Assembly: GCF_000758725.1 (NCBI RefSeq)
Contig: NZ_CP009428.1
Coordinates: forward strand, 6,510,001-6,574,000
Direction: 5' to 3'
DNA length: 64,000 nucleotides
Origin: Paenibacillus odorifer
GTDB lineage: Bacteria > Bacillota > Bacilli > Paenibacillales > Paenibacillaceae
Every line of letters begins with the position of its first letter. Within the stretch, counting starts at the first letter, position 1. This document shows, piece by piece, positions 1-9,591 of the stretch. Under the pieces are notes generated by a model that made no database searches, was not told the DNA's origin, and saw nothing but the letters and a program-made list of their open reading frames with translations. Made by a program: the position numbers and the translations under genes.

Positions 1-32
1 TCCCACTATGGCCGGATGTAATGAGGGCGAGA

Positions 33-950
33 TTAAGTACGCTGCGAAGGATGCCACTTAATGAATACTTTCTCCAGCCGCTCAACCACTAAATAGAAGA
101 GCACGCCTGCAATTGCAGCCAGCACAATACAGGACCAGCCCAGTGGCATTTTGGCAACTTTAATGGAATTGGAGAGCAGATATCCAAGCCCCTTTGAGGA
201 GAAAAAGAATTCCCCAACAATGGCGCCAATCATACTGGCAGTAGCATTAATCTTCAGTGCTGTAAATACATAGGGCAGACTGCTCTGAATCCGCAGATAA
301 CGGAACACTGCCGGTTTACCTGCCGCATAAGAATGCATCAGATCCAGCGCCAATGGATCAATCGCCGCCATGCCCTTATAGGCGTTGATCGCCATCGCTG
401 CCATTGTAGTTGCTGTTACTATGGCAATTCGTGAGCCTATCCCATCTCCAAACCACAGATTCATGATGGGCGCGAGGGCGACGATGGGCACAGCATTTAG
501 GGCGGCAACCAGCGTCAAGCTTCCACTCCCCCAGCGCGGCCAAGCCGTAGCGACTAAAGCGATCAGGAAGCCGATAGCAGAACCAACCAACATTCCCAGC
601 ACAGCTTCAGCAAGCGTGTATCCGGTATAGGACAACAACAAGCTGAAATTATCTCGCATAGTTTCGGCGATGGCTGTAGGCAGCGGGAGTTGATACTTTT
701 TCAGATCAAAGATCTTATGAAAGAATTGAAATTCCCATAGTGCAAGAAATAACAGACCTGCCAGTACAGGCAGCAGCACCCCTGCACTAAATATCCTCTT
801 CAGCATTCGTGAGCCGCCTCGACTCGCCGTAGCTTCCGCAGGTTTCGGAACGGCTACAGCATTCTTTTGTGTAGCCGTTAGCGCCGGCTGAGCCATTTCT
901 TTACCAGTAGAGCCTATAAACGAGGTCTCCCGAACGGAGTTAGTTTCCAT
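33..950 (-). CDS. ABC transporter permease, NitT/TauT (SsuC) type
   Basis: Inner-membrane permease of an importer for a small organic solute. It has a roughly 60-residue hydrophilic Ala/Thr/Pro-rich N-terminus, then about six hydrophobic segments. The BPD_transp_1 coupling loop is visible as YAAGKPAVFRYLRI. It is the last of three co-directional genes; its ATG lies in TAATG with the stop of the upstream permease, so translation is probably coupled. Two different permeases and one ATPase suggest a heterodimeric pore. A substrate-binding protein gene is not in view and may lie beyond base 1. The substrate cannot be read from sequence; pyrimidine, thiamine-precursor and sulfonate importers all share this family. 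Confidence 0.88.
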   Translation of the reverse strand: METNSVRETSFIGSTGKEMAQPALTATQKNAVAVPKPAEATASRGGSRMLKRIFSAGVLLPVLAGLLFLALWEFQFFHKIFDLKKYQLPLPTAIAETMRDNFSLLLSYTGYTLAEAVLGMLVGSAIGFLIALVATAWPRWGSGSLTLVAALNAVPIVALAPIMNLWFGDGIGSRIAIVTATTMAAMAINAYKGMAAIDPLALDLMHSYAAGKPAVFRYLRIQSSLPYVFTALKINATASMIGAIVGEFFFSSKGLGYLLSNSIKVAKMPLGWSCIVLAAIAGVLFYLVVERLEKVFIKWHPSQRT

Positions 951-1762
951 TAGCGGCTGCCTCCTTTCGGACGATATTCAGGCTGCCAAGGCGTTACCAG
1001 GCGTTCTATCAGACTGATTAACCAGTAGCTTACGATCCCCAGCAAGGCACCCACAATCACCGTAGACCAGAACATATAGGTGTGAGAGCTTCCATAATAG
1101 AGATTGCGCAGCATAATTACACCAATGCCATGCTGGGCACCCATAAGCTCCACCAGAATAGCTCCAGTCACAGCAAGTGGGGCAGCTATCTTAAGCCCAC
1201 CGAACAAACCCGGCAAAGCCGCTGGGAATCTTAGTTTCCAATAGACCGCCCAAGGTTTGGCCGCGTAAGAATGCATCAATTCGAGCGCTGATGGATCTAC
1301 ACTCCGCAAGCCGCGCAGCATGTTCAGAGCCACCGGGAAAAAGGTGATATATCCCGAAATAATAATCCGCGAGGTCTGCTCATCGCGCACAATCCCGTAG
1401 ATGATGGGTGCCAACCCCAGAATCGGAATCATCTGCGAGGCAATAGCATAAGGAAAAGTTAATTGCTCTATTGTCTTCGACAAACTCATCAGCACCGCCA
1501 ATGAGGCACCAGCTACCGCTCCAATCAGGAAGCCAACACCAGCATTACCGAAGGTCGCAGCCCCCTCCTTCAAGAGCGTGCCTCCATACTGCCACAAGGT
1601 AGCTAACACCTCATGAACATATGGCAGCTTGGACTGTGCTAACGGCGTCTCCACCACATGGAGCAGCATCCAGGAAGTGCCTTCCCAGACTAGCAGCAGG
1701 CCAAAAATCCAGACGAACAACGGCAGCAGACGACCTCGCACAAAGATACTGCCCCCTTTCAT
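950..1762 (-). CDS. ABC transporter permease, NitT/TauT (SsuC) type
   Basis: Second membrane subunit of the same importer, about 270 residues with some six membrane segments and a coupling loop YAAKPWAVYWKLRF that matches its neighbour closely. The frame can start at GTG 1765 or ATG 1762. I prefer the ATG because AGGGG lies seven bases upstream of it. The gene overlaps the stop of the ATPase gene region and its own stop overlaps the start of the next permease, as expected of one transcript. The two permeases look like an old duplication that diverged in the N-terminus. Confidence 0.87.
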   Translation of the reverse strand: MKGGSIFVRGRLLPLFVWIFGLLLVWEGTSWMLLHVVETPLAQSKLPYVHEVLATLWQYGGTLLKEGAATFGNAGVGFLIGAVAGASLAVLMSLSKTIEQLTFPYAIASQMIPILGLAPIIYGIVRDEQTSRIIISGYITFFPVALNMLRGLRSVDPSALELMHSYAAKPWAVYWKLRFPAALPGLFGGLKIAAPLAVTGAILVELMGAQHGIGVIMLRNLYYGSSHTYMFWSTVIVGALLGIVSYWLISLIERLVTPWQPEYRPKGGSR

Positions 1763-1764
1763 CA

Positions 1765-2547
1765 CTACACCCCTTCGAAGCTGTCGCGAATACGTGCGAT
1801 CAGTTCGAAAAACTCTGGGCTATTTCTCATTTCCGCCGTTCGCGGACGTGGCAGAGGAATTTCGACCACAGCAGACAAGCGACCCGGATGCGGGGAAAGA
1901 ACAAACACCCGGTCAGAGAGGAATATAGATTCAGGAATACTATGAGTTACAAAAACAATTGTGTTCTGCACTTTACTCCAGACAGACAATAGCTCTTCAT
2001 TCAATCGCTCACGCGTAAATTCATCCAGCGCAGAGAATGGCTCATCCATGAGCAGAATTTCCGGCTCCATCGATAGCGCTCTGGCAATCGCTACACGCTG
2101 TTGCATCCCGCCGCTGAGCTGCCACGGATATTTATCCGCAAAGCTCTGCAACCCCACCAGATCAAGAAGCTCCATCGCCTTTTCCTCACGGATTGACTTC
2201 TTTACCCCCATCAGCTCCAGCGGCAATGTGATGTTATGCTTCACTTTCCGCCAGTCGTATAACACTGGACTTTGAAAAACAATGCCATATTTTTGCGCCA
2301 GCCTGGCTTCTCTGGCACTTTTCCCAGCTACCACAATGTTCCCGCCTGTTGGTGCTATGAGATCGGCCATCAGTCTAAGCAGCGTCGTTTTTCCACATCC
2401 GGAAGGTCCGAGCAGGGAGACGAACTCCCCTTTAGCAATATCAAGACTCACCTGATGCAGGGCAAGCACTTCCGCAGCTTCTGTCCGATAACGCATTTCA
2501 ACATTCTCCAGCTGAATCTCAGGAATATTTGTCGCTAGTGATGACAT
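1765..2547 (-). CDS. ABC transporter ATP-binding protein, NitT/TauT (SsuB) type
   Basis: Cytoplasmic ATPase that powers the two-permease importer. All nucleotide-binding motifs are intact: Walker A GPSGCGKTT near residues 47-55, Q-loop, signature LSGGMQQR, Walker B ILLMDEP followed by the D-loop SALD, and switch His in FVTHS. Its 260 residues are usual for SsuB/TauB-like ATPases. It is the promoter-proximal gene, starting at ATG 2547 behind a GGGGGG-rich ribosome site. The promoter region upstream carries a 20-bp inverted repeat described separately. Confidence 0.92.
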   Translation of the reverse strand: MSSLATNIPEIQLENVEMRYRTEAAEVLALHQVSLDIAKGEFVSLLGPSGCGKTTLLRLMADLIAPTGGNIVVAGKSAREARLAQKYGIVFQSPVLYDWRKVKHNITLPLELMGVKKSIREEKAMELLDLVGLQSFADKYPWQLSGGMQQRVAIARALSMEPEILLMDEPFSALDEFTRERLNEELLSVWSKVQNTIVFVTHSIPESIFLSDRVFVLSPHPGRLSAVVEIPLPRPRTAEMRNSPEFFELIARIRDSFEGV

Positions 2548-2576
2548 CCTCAGCCCCCCTTTTCAAAATAAGTCAT

Positions 2577-2596
2577 GTTTATAATGTTATATAAAC
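2577..2596. promoter_or_regulatory. Inverted-repeat operator candidate upstream of the ABC operon
   Basis: GTTTATA, six bases, then TATAAAC: a perfect 7-6-7 dyad 30 bases upstream of the ATPase start. On the minus strand it overlaps TATAAA/TTTATA sequences that could be a -10, with a TTGATC -35 candidate about 18 bases further upstream. The position fits a repressor site. No regulator gene is adjacent, so the binding protein is unknown. Confidence 0.45.
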
Positions 2597-2782
2597 TGAC
2601 GTGATATAGATAAGATCAAGAAAACTTCTATCGCATGTAGTATTAACTAACATGTTACACGCTGCTCACTGGACTCTCACTAGACAATTAGTAAAATAGC
2701 TCCTGTTAAATTGCGTCATTTTGTCTAGGAGACATTTTTTTGACTACAAACCCGAAGTATTTTTTTTATATCCGTAGATATG

Positions 2783-2791
2783 TGGTAATAT
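2783..2791 (+). promoter_or_regulatory. Extended -10 promoter candidate for the diguanylate cyclase
   Basis: TGGTAATAT reads as an extended -10 (TG-N-TAATAT) 37 bases before the ATG at 2829. There is no good -35 at 17 bases. A ribosome site AGGTGA lies about ten bases before the start. Confidence 0.35.
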
Positions 2792-2828
2792 TTATCCATA
2801 TCTTTCCTCGGCAGGTGACAATAGACCC

Positions 2829-4421
2829 ATGGGATCTATAATCTCGAACTATATTGTAATTGTTGCTATATCAGGTGTGCTGAGCGTCTTATTAGCCCTT
2901 TTCGCCTATTATAAAAAAACTGATTTCTTAGGAATCAGGGCTTTTGTTATAAGCTCCTTTACCTCTGCTATTTACACCTTCGGCTTCGCATTAGAGTTAT
3001 CGGGGAAAACCCTGGAGGAAATCAGCTTCTGGATTAAGTTAGAATATCTGGGGATGCCCTTCATTGCGCCAGCTAGTCTAATCATGGTGATCCATTTCGT
3101 TGGGCTGGAGACGCTGTTTAAAAAAGGCATACGGGCGGCGTTATTTATCATTCCGTTCATTACAACGCTGCTGGTTTGGACCAATGATTACCATCATCTC
3201 TTCTATAAATCCATTTATTTACGGGAAAATACGCCCACCCCACTCGTTGATGTTGTGATGGGACCTTGGTATATCGTTCACGGCAGCTTTACTTTTGGCT
3301 GTCTGCTGGCAGCCATTTGCCTCATGATATGGCAGTGGAACCGGATGAAGCGGGTATACCGCAGGCAGATCATCACAATAATAATCGGGTTAAGTCTTCC
3401 AACACTTGGCTCTTTTTTGTATCTGATGGGCTTGACTCCTTACGGAATGGATCCCGTCCCGATCATTATGAGCCTGACCTCCTCCCTATATATTTGGGCT
3501 ATTTTATCCCGGGGCATGTTAACGGCTGCGCCTATTGCTCGTGAGAATCTCTTCGAGAGCATGCGGGAGGGAGTGCTTGTCACCGACCGCTCGGACATGC
3601 TCGTCGATTACAATCGTGCAGCCGCGGATATGATAGAGGGGCTCAACTCCTCATCGATTGGCAAACCGCTAGCGCAATTGTTTCTTAACGCAGGCAAAGA
3701 CGCCTTGTCCTATGTGATGGACGCCGAGCCGCTGTTGCGCGAAGAACGGGAAGTGGCTTGGAACAAAGCAGAGGAGGTCTGCTATTATCAAATCCGTTCC
3801 TCTCCGGTACAAAAACAAGAGGGGCACATAGCAGGACAGATGATCATGCTGATTGACGTGACTGAACGAATACTGCTTCAGGAGAAGCTGCGCCAATTGG
3901 CTACGATGGACAGCCTAACCGGTATCTATAACCGCTCCTATTTTTTGGAGCTGAGTCGAGCTCTCCTTGCCCGGTCCGCCAGCCTGCGAAGTTCATTATC
4001 TATGATTTTGCTGGATGTGGACTTCTTCAAGAGCATTAATGACCGCTATGGACATCAATACGGAGATCAAGCTCTCCAGCATATTGTCCAAGTGTGCAGC
4101 AGACATCTGCGGGAGGGAGATCTCTTTGGCCGTTATGGTGGCGAGGAATTTGTGATCTGTCTGCCAGAGACGTCGCTGAAGCAAGCTGCATTGCTCTGCG
4201 AAACTATCCGCGCGGATATTGAACAAAGCACCTTATATACCGTCATCGGGCCCATTAATGTGACCGCCAGCTTTGGAGTTGTGGAGGCCCTAAATCCAGA
4301 GGCCACTCTAGAAGAGCTGCTATCTGAAGCCGACCATGCTCTGTATAGCTCTAAACGGAATGGACGCAACGCTGTGCATCTCTCCCAAAGGTCAGAAATC
4401 ATTCTTTTCAAACCTGTTTAA
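2829..4421 (+). CDS. Membrane diguanylate cyclase: 7TM, PAS, GGDEF
   Basis: Makes cyclic di-GMP from two GTP. The N-terminal 230 residues form about seven membrane segments of the type found at the N-terminus of some histidine kinases (7TM sensor). Residues about 240-345 look like a PAS domain and residues about 355-520 are GGDEF. The active site GGEEF is at 437-441. The product-inhibition I-site RxxD is present as REGD at 428-431, exactly five residues upstream, so feedback control is expected. A paralogue with the same architecture lies at the other end of the window (62258-63832) and lacks this I-site. The gene stands alone on its strand before the amylase gene. Confidence 0.93.
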   Translation: MGSIISNYIVIVAISGVLSVLLALFAYYKKTDFLGIRAFVISSFTSAIYTFGFALELSGKTLEEISFWIKLEYLGMPFIAPASLIMVIHFVGLETLFKKGIRAALFIIPFITTLLVWTNDYHHLFYKSIYLRENTPTPLVDVVMGPWYIVHGSFTFGCLLAAICLMIWQWNRMKRVYRRQIITIIIGLSLPTLGSFLYLMGLTPYGMDPVPIIMSLTSSLYIWAILSRGMLTAAPIARENLFESMREGVLVTDRSDMLVDYNRAAADMIEGLNSSSIGKPLAQLFLNAGKDALSYVMDAEPLLREEREVAWNKAEEVCYYQIRSSPVQKQEGHIAGQMIMLIDVTERILLQEKLRQLATMDSLTGIYNRSYFLELSRALLARSASLRSSLSMILLDVDFFKSINDRYGHQYGDQALQHIVQVCSRHLREGDLFGRYGGEEFVICLPETSLKQAALLCETIRADIEQSTLYTVIGPINVTASFGVVEALNPEATLEELLSEADHALYSSKRNGRNAVHLSQRSEIILFKPV

Positions 4422-4565
4422 TGACAATCATGTCCCTTCCTGCGCATTCAACAACTGGCCTTATTTTTCATAGTCTGTTTTTAAGTTTAATAAGAGTTAT
4501 CTGAAAAACTAATCAGAGTGTTGAGAGTAAAATTTGCTTGATGGGATATGGAGGCGTAAGAAATA

Positions 4566-6035
4566 ATGAGGAACCATACAATGATGCAGTTTTTTGAATG
4601 GCATGTTGCTGCGGACGGGAAACACTGGGATCGCTTAAAAGAAACTGCACCCGCGCTAAAAGCCGTAGGCATTGATTCTGTTTGGGTACCTCCTGTGACA
4701 AAGGCCGTCTCCGCAGAAGATACAGGCTATGGCGTGTATGATCTATATGATCTGGGCGAATATGACCAAAAAGGTACGGTACGCACCAAATATGGCACCA
4801 AACAAGCACTGATCAACGCAATTTCGGAATGTCAAAAGAATGGCATCGCCGTTTACGTTGATTTGGTCATGAATCATAAGGCAGGCGCGGATGAAAAGGA
4901 AGTATTCCAAGTCATCGAGGTCGACCCCAATGATCGGATGAAAGAAATTTCGAAACCTTTCGAGATTGAGGGCTGGACAAAATTCACCTTCCCTGGCCGC
5001 GGAAATGAACACTCTGCCTTTAAGTGGAATCACAATCATTTTAACGGCACTGACTTTGACGCCAAAGAAGAGCGAACCGGCGTATTCCGTATAGTAGGCG
5101 AGAATAAAGCGTGGAATCAGAATGTTGACGACGAGTTCGGAAACTATGATTATCTAATGTTCGCTAATATTGATTACAGCCATCCCGAAGTCAAAAAAGA
5201 AATGATCCAATGGGGAAAATGGCTGGTGGACACCCTCCACTGCAGCGGCTTCCGCTTGGACGCCATCAAACATATCAACCATGAGTTTGTTAAAGAATTC
5301 GCGGTAGAGATGTTTAATAAATGCGAGAAGGACTTCTATATCGTCGGTGAATTCTGGAATTCCGACTTAGAGTCCTGCCGACAATTTCTGAATACCGTCG
5401 ATTATAAAATTGACCTCTTCGATGTATCCCTTCACTACAAGCTGCATTCAGCTTCTTTGGAGGGCAGAAACTATGATCTGACTAAAATTCTTGATGACAC
5501 ACTGGTGCAGACCCATCCCACCAATGCTGTAACCTTCGTTGACAATCATGATTCTCAGCCTCACGAAGCCCTGGAATCCTGGGTAGATGATTGGTTCAAG
5601 CAAAGTGCTTACGCGCTTATCCTGCTGCGACGGGATGGATATCCTGTGGTCTTTTACGGGGATTATTATGGGATCGAAGGACCAACACCTGTAGCAGGTA
5701 AAAAAGATGCGATTGACCCTCTGCTGTATACCCGCTATCACAAAGCTTATGGTGAACAGAAGGATTATTTCGATCATCCTAACACGATTGGCTGGACACG
5801 GCTCGGCGTGGAGGATATTGAACACTCCGGTTGTGCGGTTGTGATCAGTAATGGTGAGAATGGCCAGAAGAGAATGTTCGTAGGAGAACATCGCGCCGGT
5901 GAAGCATGGGTGGATTTCACCCATAACCATAAAGCCACCATAACCATTGAAAAAGATGGTTGGGCGACCTTCCCGGTCAATGGCGGCAGCGTCTCCGTCT
6001 GGGCTCTGCCGGATGCAGAAGCTGACAAGAAGTAA
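4566..6035 (+). CDS. Intracellular alpha-amylase, GH13
   Basis: Hydrolyses alpha-1,4-glucosidic bonds in malto-oligosaccharides or glycogen. No signal peptide is present; the protein begins directly with the barrel motif MMQFFEW, as in the cytoplasmic AmyS-like alpha-amylases of GH13 subfamily 5. The catalytic triad is intact: nucleophile D232 in GFRLDAIKH, acid/base E262 in VGEFW, and D329 in FVDNHD. The 489-residue length suits that family. ATG 4566 follows GGAGG at a good distance, and a strong terminator ends the gene. It probably cooperates with the alpha-glucoside importer and phosphorylase at 30.5-38.7 kb, though it is not linked to them. Confidence 0.94.
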   Translation: MRNHTMMQFFEWHVAADGKHWDRLKETAPALKAVGIDSVWVPPVTKAVSAEDTGYGVYDLYDLGEYDQKGTVRTKYGTKQALINAISECQKNGIAVYVDLVMNHKAGADEKEVFQVIEVDPNDRMKEISKPFEIEGWTKFTFPGRGNEHSAFKWNHNHFNGTDFDAKEERTGVFRIVGENKAWNQNVDDEFGNYDYLMFANIDYSHPEVKKEMIQWGKWLVDTLHCSGFRLDAIKHINHEFVKEFAVEMFNKCEKDFYIVGEFWNSDLESCRQFLNTVDYKIDLFDVSLHYKLHSASLEGRNYDLTKILDDTLVQTHPTNAVTFVDNHDSQPHEALESWVDDWFKQSAYALILLRRDGYPVVFYGDYYGIEGPTPVAGKKDAIDPLLYTRYHKAYGEQKDYFDHPNTIGWTRLGVEDIEHSGCAVVISNGENGQKRMFVGEHRAGEAWVDFTHNHKATITIEKDGWATFPVNGGSVSVWALPDAEADKK

Positions 6036-6053
6036 ATCACTTGTACCTGATTA

Positions 6054-6093
6054 AAAAGGTGCCCAACGCCGTTTGGCGTTGGGCACCTTTTTT
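6054..6093. terminator. Bidirectional terminator, amylase / mprF
   Basis: A-tract, then stem GGTGCCCAACGCC with a 4-base loop GTTT and its exact complement, then a T-tract. It serves the amylase gene on the plus strand and mprF on the minus strand, overlapping the mprF stop. Confidence 0.92.
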
Positions 6094-8758
6094 AGTTATT
6101 CGCTTTATGCTCCGGATGTCGGGATACAAGCCTCACCAGATCCAGCGTTAAGACGGGTAATGTTAGGGACGCTGGATAAGCCAAGTAACGCGGCTCCCAC
6201 TCTGGATTGAACTTTTCCTTGTAACGACGCAATCTGGCAAAACCGTAACCATGCCCATGCCCACCTCTATTAAACACTTGATGAGCCAGCTTCTCCTCCT
6301 TCAGAGCTCCGGGGTCCTGCCCCCCACTGGATGATAGAGGAGTGTTGCCTAGATTAAATCGCCGATACCCCTTGGACTTCGCCCATTCCAACATACAAAC
6401 CAATAAATAATCTACCGTCCCGTTTGGGACATTCTTCCGCTGGCGCAACAAATCTACAGACAGAGTCAATCCTTGATCATACCCCGGGGCAATAGAAGCA
6501 AATGCCAGTATTGTACCTTTGGCGTTCCGCAGCACCGCAATGGGAGCCAGTTGCAGATAGTCGACCTTAAACCAGCCTAACGAATAACCCTTTTCCGCTC
6601 GGCCATTCAACCACTCGTCCGAAATCGCTCGCAGTTCTCTCAGCAAACTATCAGCAAGCGGCGCTTCTGTAATTTCAACAAACATGCCTTCCCGTTCAAA
6701 ACGATCGCTTACACTTTGCAGATCACCTTTCTTCAGACCACTGAGTGCAATGTTATCAAGGCTTATCACTGCCTCTTCACCCAGCTTAAAAAAGCGATAG
6801 CCCTGCTCCTGATAGACCGATAAAAAAGCAGGTGAAGCTTGATAGAAAACTACAACCAGACCATACTGATCTGCAGCTTGTCTAAATTCACTGATGGCTT
6901 CATTTATTAAGCTTCTCTCTCCCAGCGGATCACCCAGCACAACGAGCTTATCCCTAACTCTGGCGAAAGCGAGCAGCACTTTATCGTTCTGAGCCCAGAA
7001 GAAGCCCTTATCACCCAAAAATAACGTATGCGTTAAGGTATTGCCTTGAACTCCATCTAGAAAATGTTTCAGTTTAGCTACATCCAAGGTCCCGAACAGC
7101 TCGTTCTCCTTATGATGGGGCCTGAGGTTTACCCACATTATGAGCAGTACCCAAGACAAGACCAATCCTCCCACTGCCGTAAATGCAACATGACTATACC
7201 GCTGCAACCATTCAGGCTGTACACCCGGAGGCAGATGCTTCAGAAATCCACGATGTACATAACAGCCCATCAGATAGTAGCTTAGTGCAATTACTGAGGT
7301 GAGGGCAAACCACCAGATCGCGCTCTGTCTGCTGATTGGCGCACTAATCCGATAAAACCGCGATCTGGAAATCCAAAGAATAAGCGCTACTATAAGTAAC
7401 AAAAGCGCCTCTTCATAATCAAAACCCTTAGTGACTGCAAACAACGATCCAATAAACAGAAGTACGCTAGTCCATACATATGCACTATGAACCCGCAATG
7501 TAATGCCCCGCGACAATAAAATCAGCATAAAACCAATAAGTACTGACAGATGATGAGATAGCTGCATTACCGGAAACGGCAATATTTCCTCCGTAATCTT
7601 CAACCTATACAGCAATCCGGGTACTGCTGCAGATAGTAAGAGAATAAGCCCGCTAGCTAGTACCAGCTTGCCAAGAGCCCACATCCCAAGATCGCTCAGA
7701 AAGGTATACTGACCCGGCCAGCCCCAGATCTTCTGCCATTTGTTAAGAGAGGGTTCGAACCCTGGAACTGAACGATCTTGATCCTTTTTTCCTTGCAGGC
7801 CAATTTCCAGTGCAGCCAGCACCAATCCGATCAACCAAGGAATGACATAATAAAACAATCGAAAGATGACAAGCACCGCCATCGCCTTATCGGTCTGGTA
7901 GCCAAGCTGTGTCAGCCCGAGCAAGGCAATAAGGTCAAATGCACCGATACCGCCGGGTGCCATACTCAAGATGCCGGCAATGGCAGCAATCGTAAATATA
8001 CCAAAGATAGCTATAAAATGGACCTCATCCAAGAGATGGCTGCTGATGGTCCAAAACGTCACGCCAGCAAAGCTCCATTCCAGAAAGGAAGCACCGACGG
8101 AATTAACGACTGTAAGCCATGGTGTTCTACCTTTTCCCCGGTTAATCCATTTCGCATAAAGCGATGAGCGCTGTACAAACACAAAAACCGGCAAATAAAG
8201 CGCCATTCCCCATACTGCAAACACCAGCCAGCGATGTTCTTCCATCAAAGCCGTTGCCGGGAGTAAACCAAAGATATTCGCCCACGAAAGTAGCGATAAC
8301 CCGGTAATCATAAGCGGCGACAGAAATACAATGGCGGGTGTTAGCACGGAGGTCGGCACCCCGCTTTTTTTATACAGCAGCGTCCTTAAACCAACTCCAG
8401 CCAGACCCGCAAACCCAATCAAGTTATTAAATGTATTAGCAATCCATGCATACCGAAAGGTACTCCACAGCCCTACTTTTAAACGAAAATGTGCCCGAAT
8501 CAAATAATCATAAGCACTCATCACAGCTACGGAAAGAAGTGCAAAACCAATCATTTGCAAAATAGCAGACGTAGGTACTCGCCTTAGTTCACGCATTATA
8601 AGTCCTAAATGAACCTGCTTCAGCTCATGTTGTCCCTCCCAGTATACGAACGCTATGATAGCCACTGGAAAAAGGGCTCTGACCGCCCGGATCCGATAGA
8701 TAGATAAGATCAGTCTTACAATTTTGAATCTTTCTAATGTCTGTTGCTTTGAATGCAT
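6092..8758 (-). CDS. mprF: Phosphatidylglycerol lysyltransferase/flippase MprF
   Basis: Transfers lysine from lysyl-tRNA to phosphatidylglycerol and flips the product to the outer leaflet, which lowers negative surface charge and protects against cationic antimicrobial peptides. The first 530 or so residues are membrane-spanning (flippase, UPF0104-type). The last 340 are the cytosolic GNAT-like synthase domain (DUF2156), including the GTVDYLLV and RRFNLGNTPLSS segments typical of the family. The frame could open at GTG 8785, but only ATG 8758 has a ribosome site (AGGTGG four bases upstream), giving 888 residues. Lysine specificity is assumed from the family; alanyl-PG synthases look the same. 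Confidence 0.94.
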   Translation of the reverse strand: MHSKQQTLERFKIVRLILSIYRIRAVRALFPVAIIAFVYWEGQHELKQVHLGLIMRELRRVPTSAILQMIGFALLSVAVMSAYDYLIRAHFRLKVGLWSTFRYAWIANTFNNLIGFAGLAGVGLRTLLYKKSGVPTSVLTPAIVFLSPLMITGLSLLSWANIFGLLPATALMEEHRWLVFAVWGMALYLPVFVFVQRSSLYAKWINRGKGRTPWLTVVNSVGASFLEWSFAGVTFWTISSHLLDEVHFIAIFGIFTIAAIAGILSMAPGGIGAFDLIALLGLTQLGYQTDKAMAVLVIFRLFYYVIPWLIGLVLAALEIGLQGKKDQDRSVPGFEPSLNKWQKIWGWPGQYTFLSDLGMWALGKLVLASGLILLLSAAVPGLLYRLKITEEILPFPVMQLSHHLSVLIGFMLILLSRGITLRVHSAYVWTSVLLFIGSLFAVTKGFDYEEALLLLIVALILWISRSRFYRISAPISRQSAIWWFALTSVIALSYYLMGCYVHRGFLKHLPPGVQPEWLQRYSHVAFTAVGGLVLSWVLLIMWVNLRPHHKENELFGTLDVAKLKHFLDGVQGNTLTHTLFLGDKGFFWAQNDKVLLAFARVRDKLVVLGDPLGERSLINEAISEFRQAADQYGLVVVFYQASPAFLSVYQEQGYRFFKLGEEAVISLDNIALSGLKKGDLQSVSDRFEREGMFVEITEAPLADSLLRELRAISDEWLNGRAEKGYSLGWFKVDYLQLAPIAVLRNAKGTILAFASIAPGYDQGLTLSVDLLRQRKNVPNGTVDYLLVCMLEWAKSKGYRRFNLGNTPLSSSGGQDPGALKEEKLAHQVFNRGGHGHGYGFARLRRYKEKFNPEWEPRYLAYPASLTLPVLTLDLVRLVSRHPEHKANN

Positions 8759-8817
8759 GAGCCCACCTGCCTTTACCGCTGACACACGTTGTGCTAGACA
8801 ATTTTTACAACTAGTCC

Positions 8818-8826
8818 ATTATAGCA
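8818..8826 (-). promoter_or_regulatory. Promoter of mprF (extended -10)
   Basis: On the minus strand TGCTATAAT is a perfect extended -10 hexamer about 60 bases upstream of the mprF start. No clear -35 hexamer is visible, which extended -10 promoters tolerate. The rest of the 8759-9061 stretch holds no gene I can support. Confidence 0.6.
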
Positions 8827-9061
8827 ATTCTTGGAATAGAAGACCCGTGATAATCAACACCTACTCTATTAGACTGCCAGCAAATCCCTAACCCCTGCAA
8901 CAGTTAAAGATTTTTTGGGAAATGAGGATAAGCATAGTTAATATATTACGAAGCTGGACAGATCAATATGACGGAACTTTATTTTAGCGGTATCTTTCTA
9001 GTATTGGCCAACAATGTGATAAAAGAACATTTAAATTGTAGTCTAAACTTAAAAATACATA

Positions 9062-9104
9062 ACAAAAAGGACATCCCTCACGGCAAAGGATGCCCTTTTT
9101 GTTA
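9062..9104 (-). terminator. Terminator of the FlxA-like gene
   Basis: Minus-strand stem AAAAAGGGCATCC with partner GGATGTCCTTTTT, an 11-base loop, and a T-tract. One G-T pair in the stem. Confidence 0.85.
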
Positions 9105-9125
9105 TGTAACACGACTTAGTATGGT

Positions 9126-9476
9126 TTATACACGAATATCAAATCTGCCTTGGCTATTCGTTGTTGCGGTAGCGATCTCTTGCGGGCTTGCCGCAGCAAG
9201 CGCGTTGTTTGCAGGTTTGGCAGGTGCTTCTGCACTACTGCTTGCTGCGGAAGCACTGCTCTGCGACTTCTGGGAAATTTGTGCCTCGATTTGCTTGATC
9301 TGCTGCTCAATTTGTTTCGTTTTCGTTTCTTTGGTCTTCGCGTCATCCGAGCTGGCATCAATCTTGTCCAATTCGGCTTCCAGCTTCGCTTTTTGTTTCT
9401 CGAGCGCGCTGGTATCTGTAGCACTAGACGTCGAGGTGGTATACGATGTAGAACCTGAGACTGCGGATATACTCAT
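9126..9476 (-). CDS. Small FlxA-like coiled-coil protein
   Basis: A 116-residue protein: Ser/Thr-rich N-terminus, a central Lys/Glu/Gln-rich heptad helix of about 50 residues (coiled coil), then an Ala/Ser-rich low-complexity tail. The pattern matches FlxA-like proteins, whose function is poorly known. The frame is open to 9503 and has ATGs at 9482 and 9476. AGGGAGGG lies six bases from 9476 but touches 9482, so 9476 is the start. It has its own terminator and no obvious operon partner. The longer opposite-strand frame over this region is a shadow of it. Confidence 0.75.
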   Translation of the reverse strand: MSISAVSGSTSYTTSTSSATDTSALEKQKAKLEAELDKIDASSDDAKTKETKTKQIEQQIKQIEAQISQKSQSSASAASSSAEAPAKPANNALAAASPQEIATATTNSQGRFDIRV

Positions 9477-9591
9477 AATCATCCCTCCCTTCCTTACCTC
9501 CAATATAATCCTTTTGCAGATAAGGAACGTTAAAACCCGCTGAAAGTTTGCTGAAAGTTTTGCTCACTTTCAAGGTTATAAGGATAAGCTG

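Noticed and set aside
2548..2828. TPP or purine riboswitch ahead of the ABC operon
   Set aside because: The leader is only about 30-50 bases from the likely -10, too short, and no conserved riboswitch core (such as CTGAGA) is visible.
8968..9543. 191-codon plus-strand frame over the FlxA-like gene
   Set aside because: It is antisense to a gene with a better ribosome site and terminator, has a Cys/Leu/Ser-biased shadow composition, and spans the minus-strand terminator.
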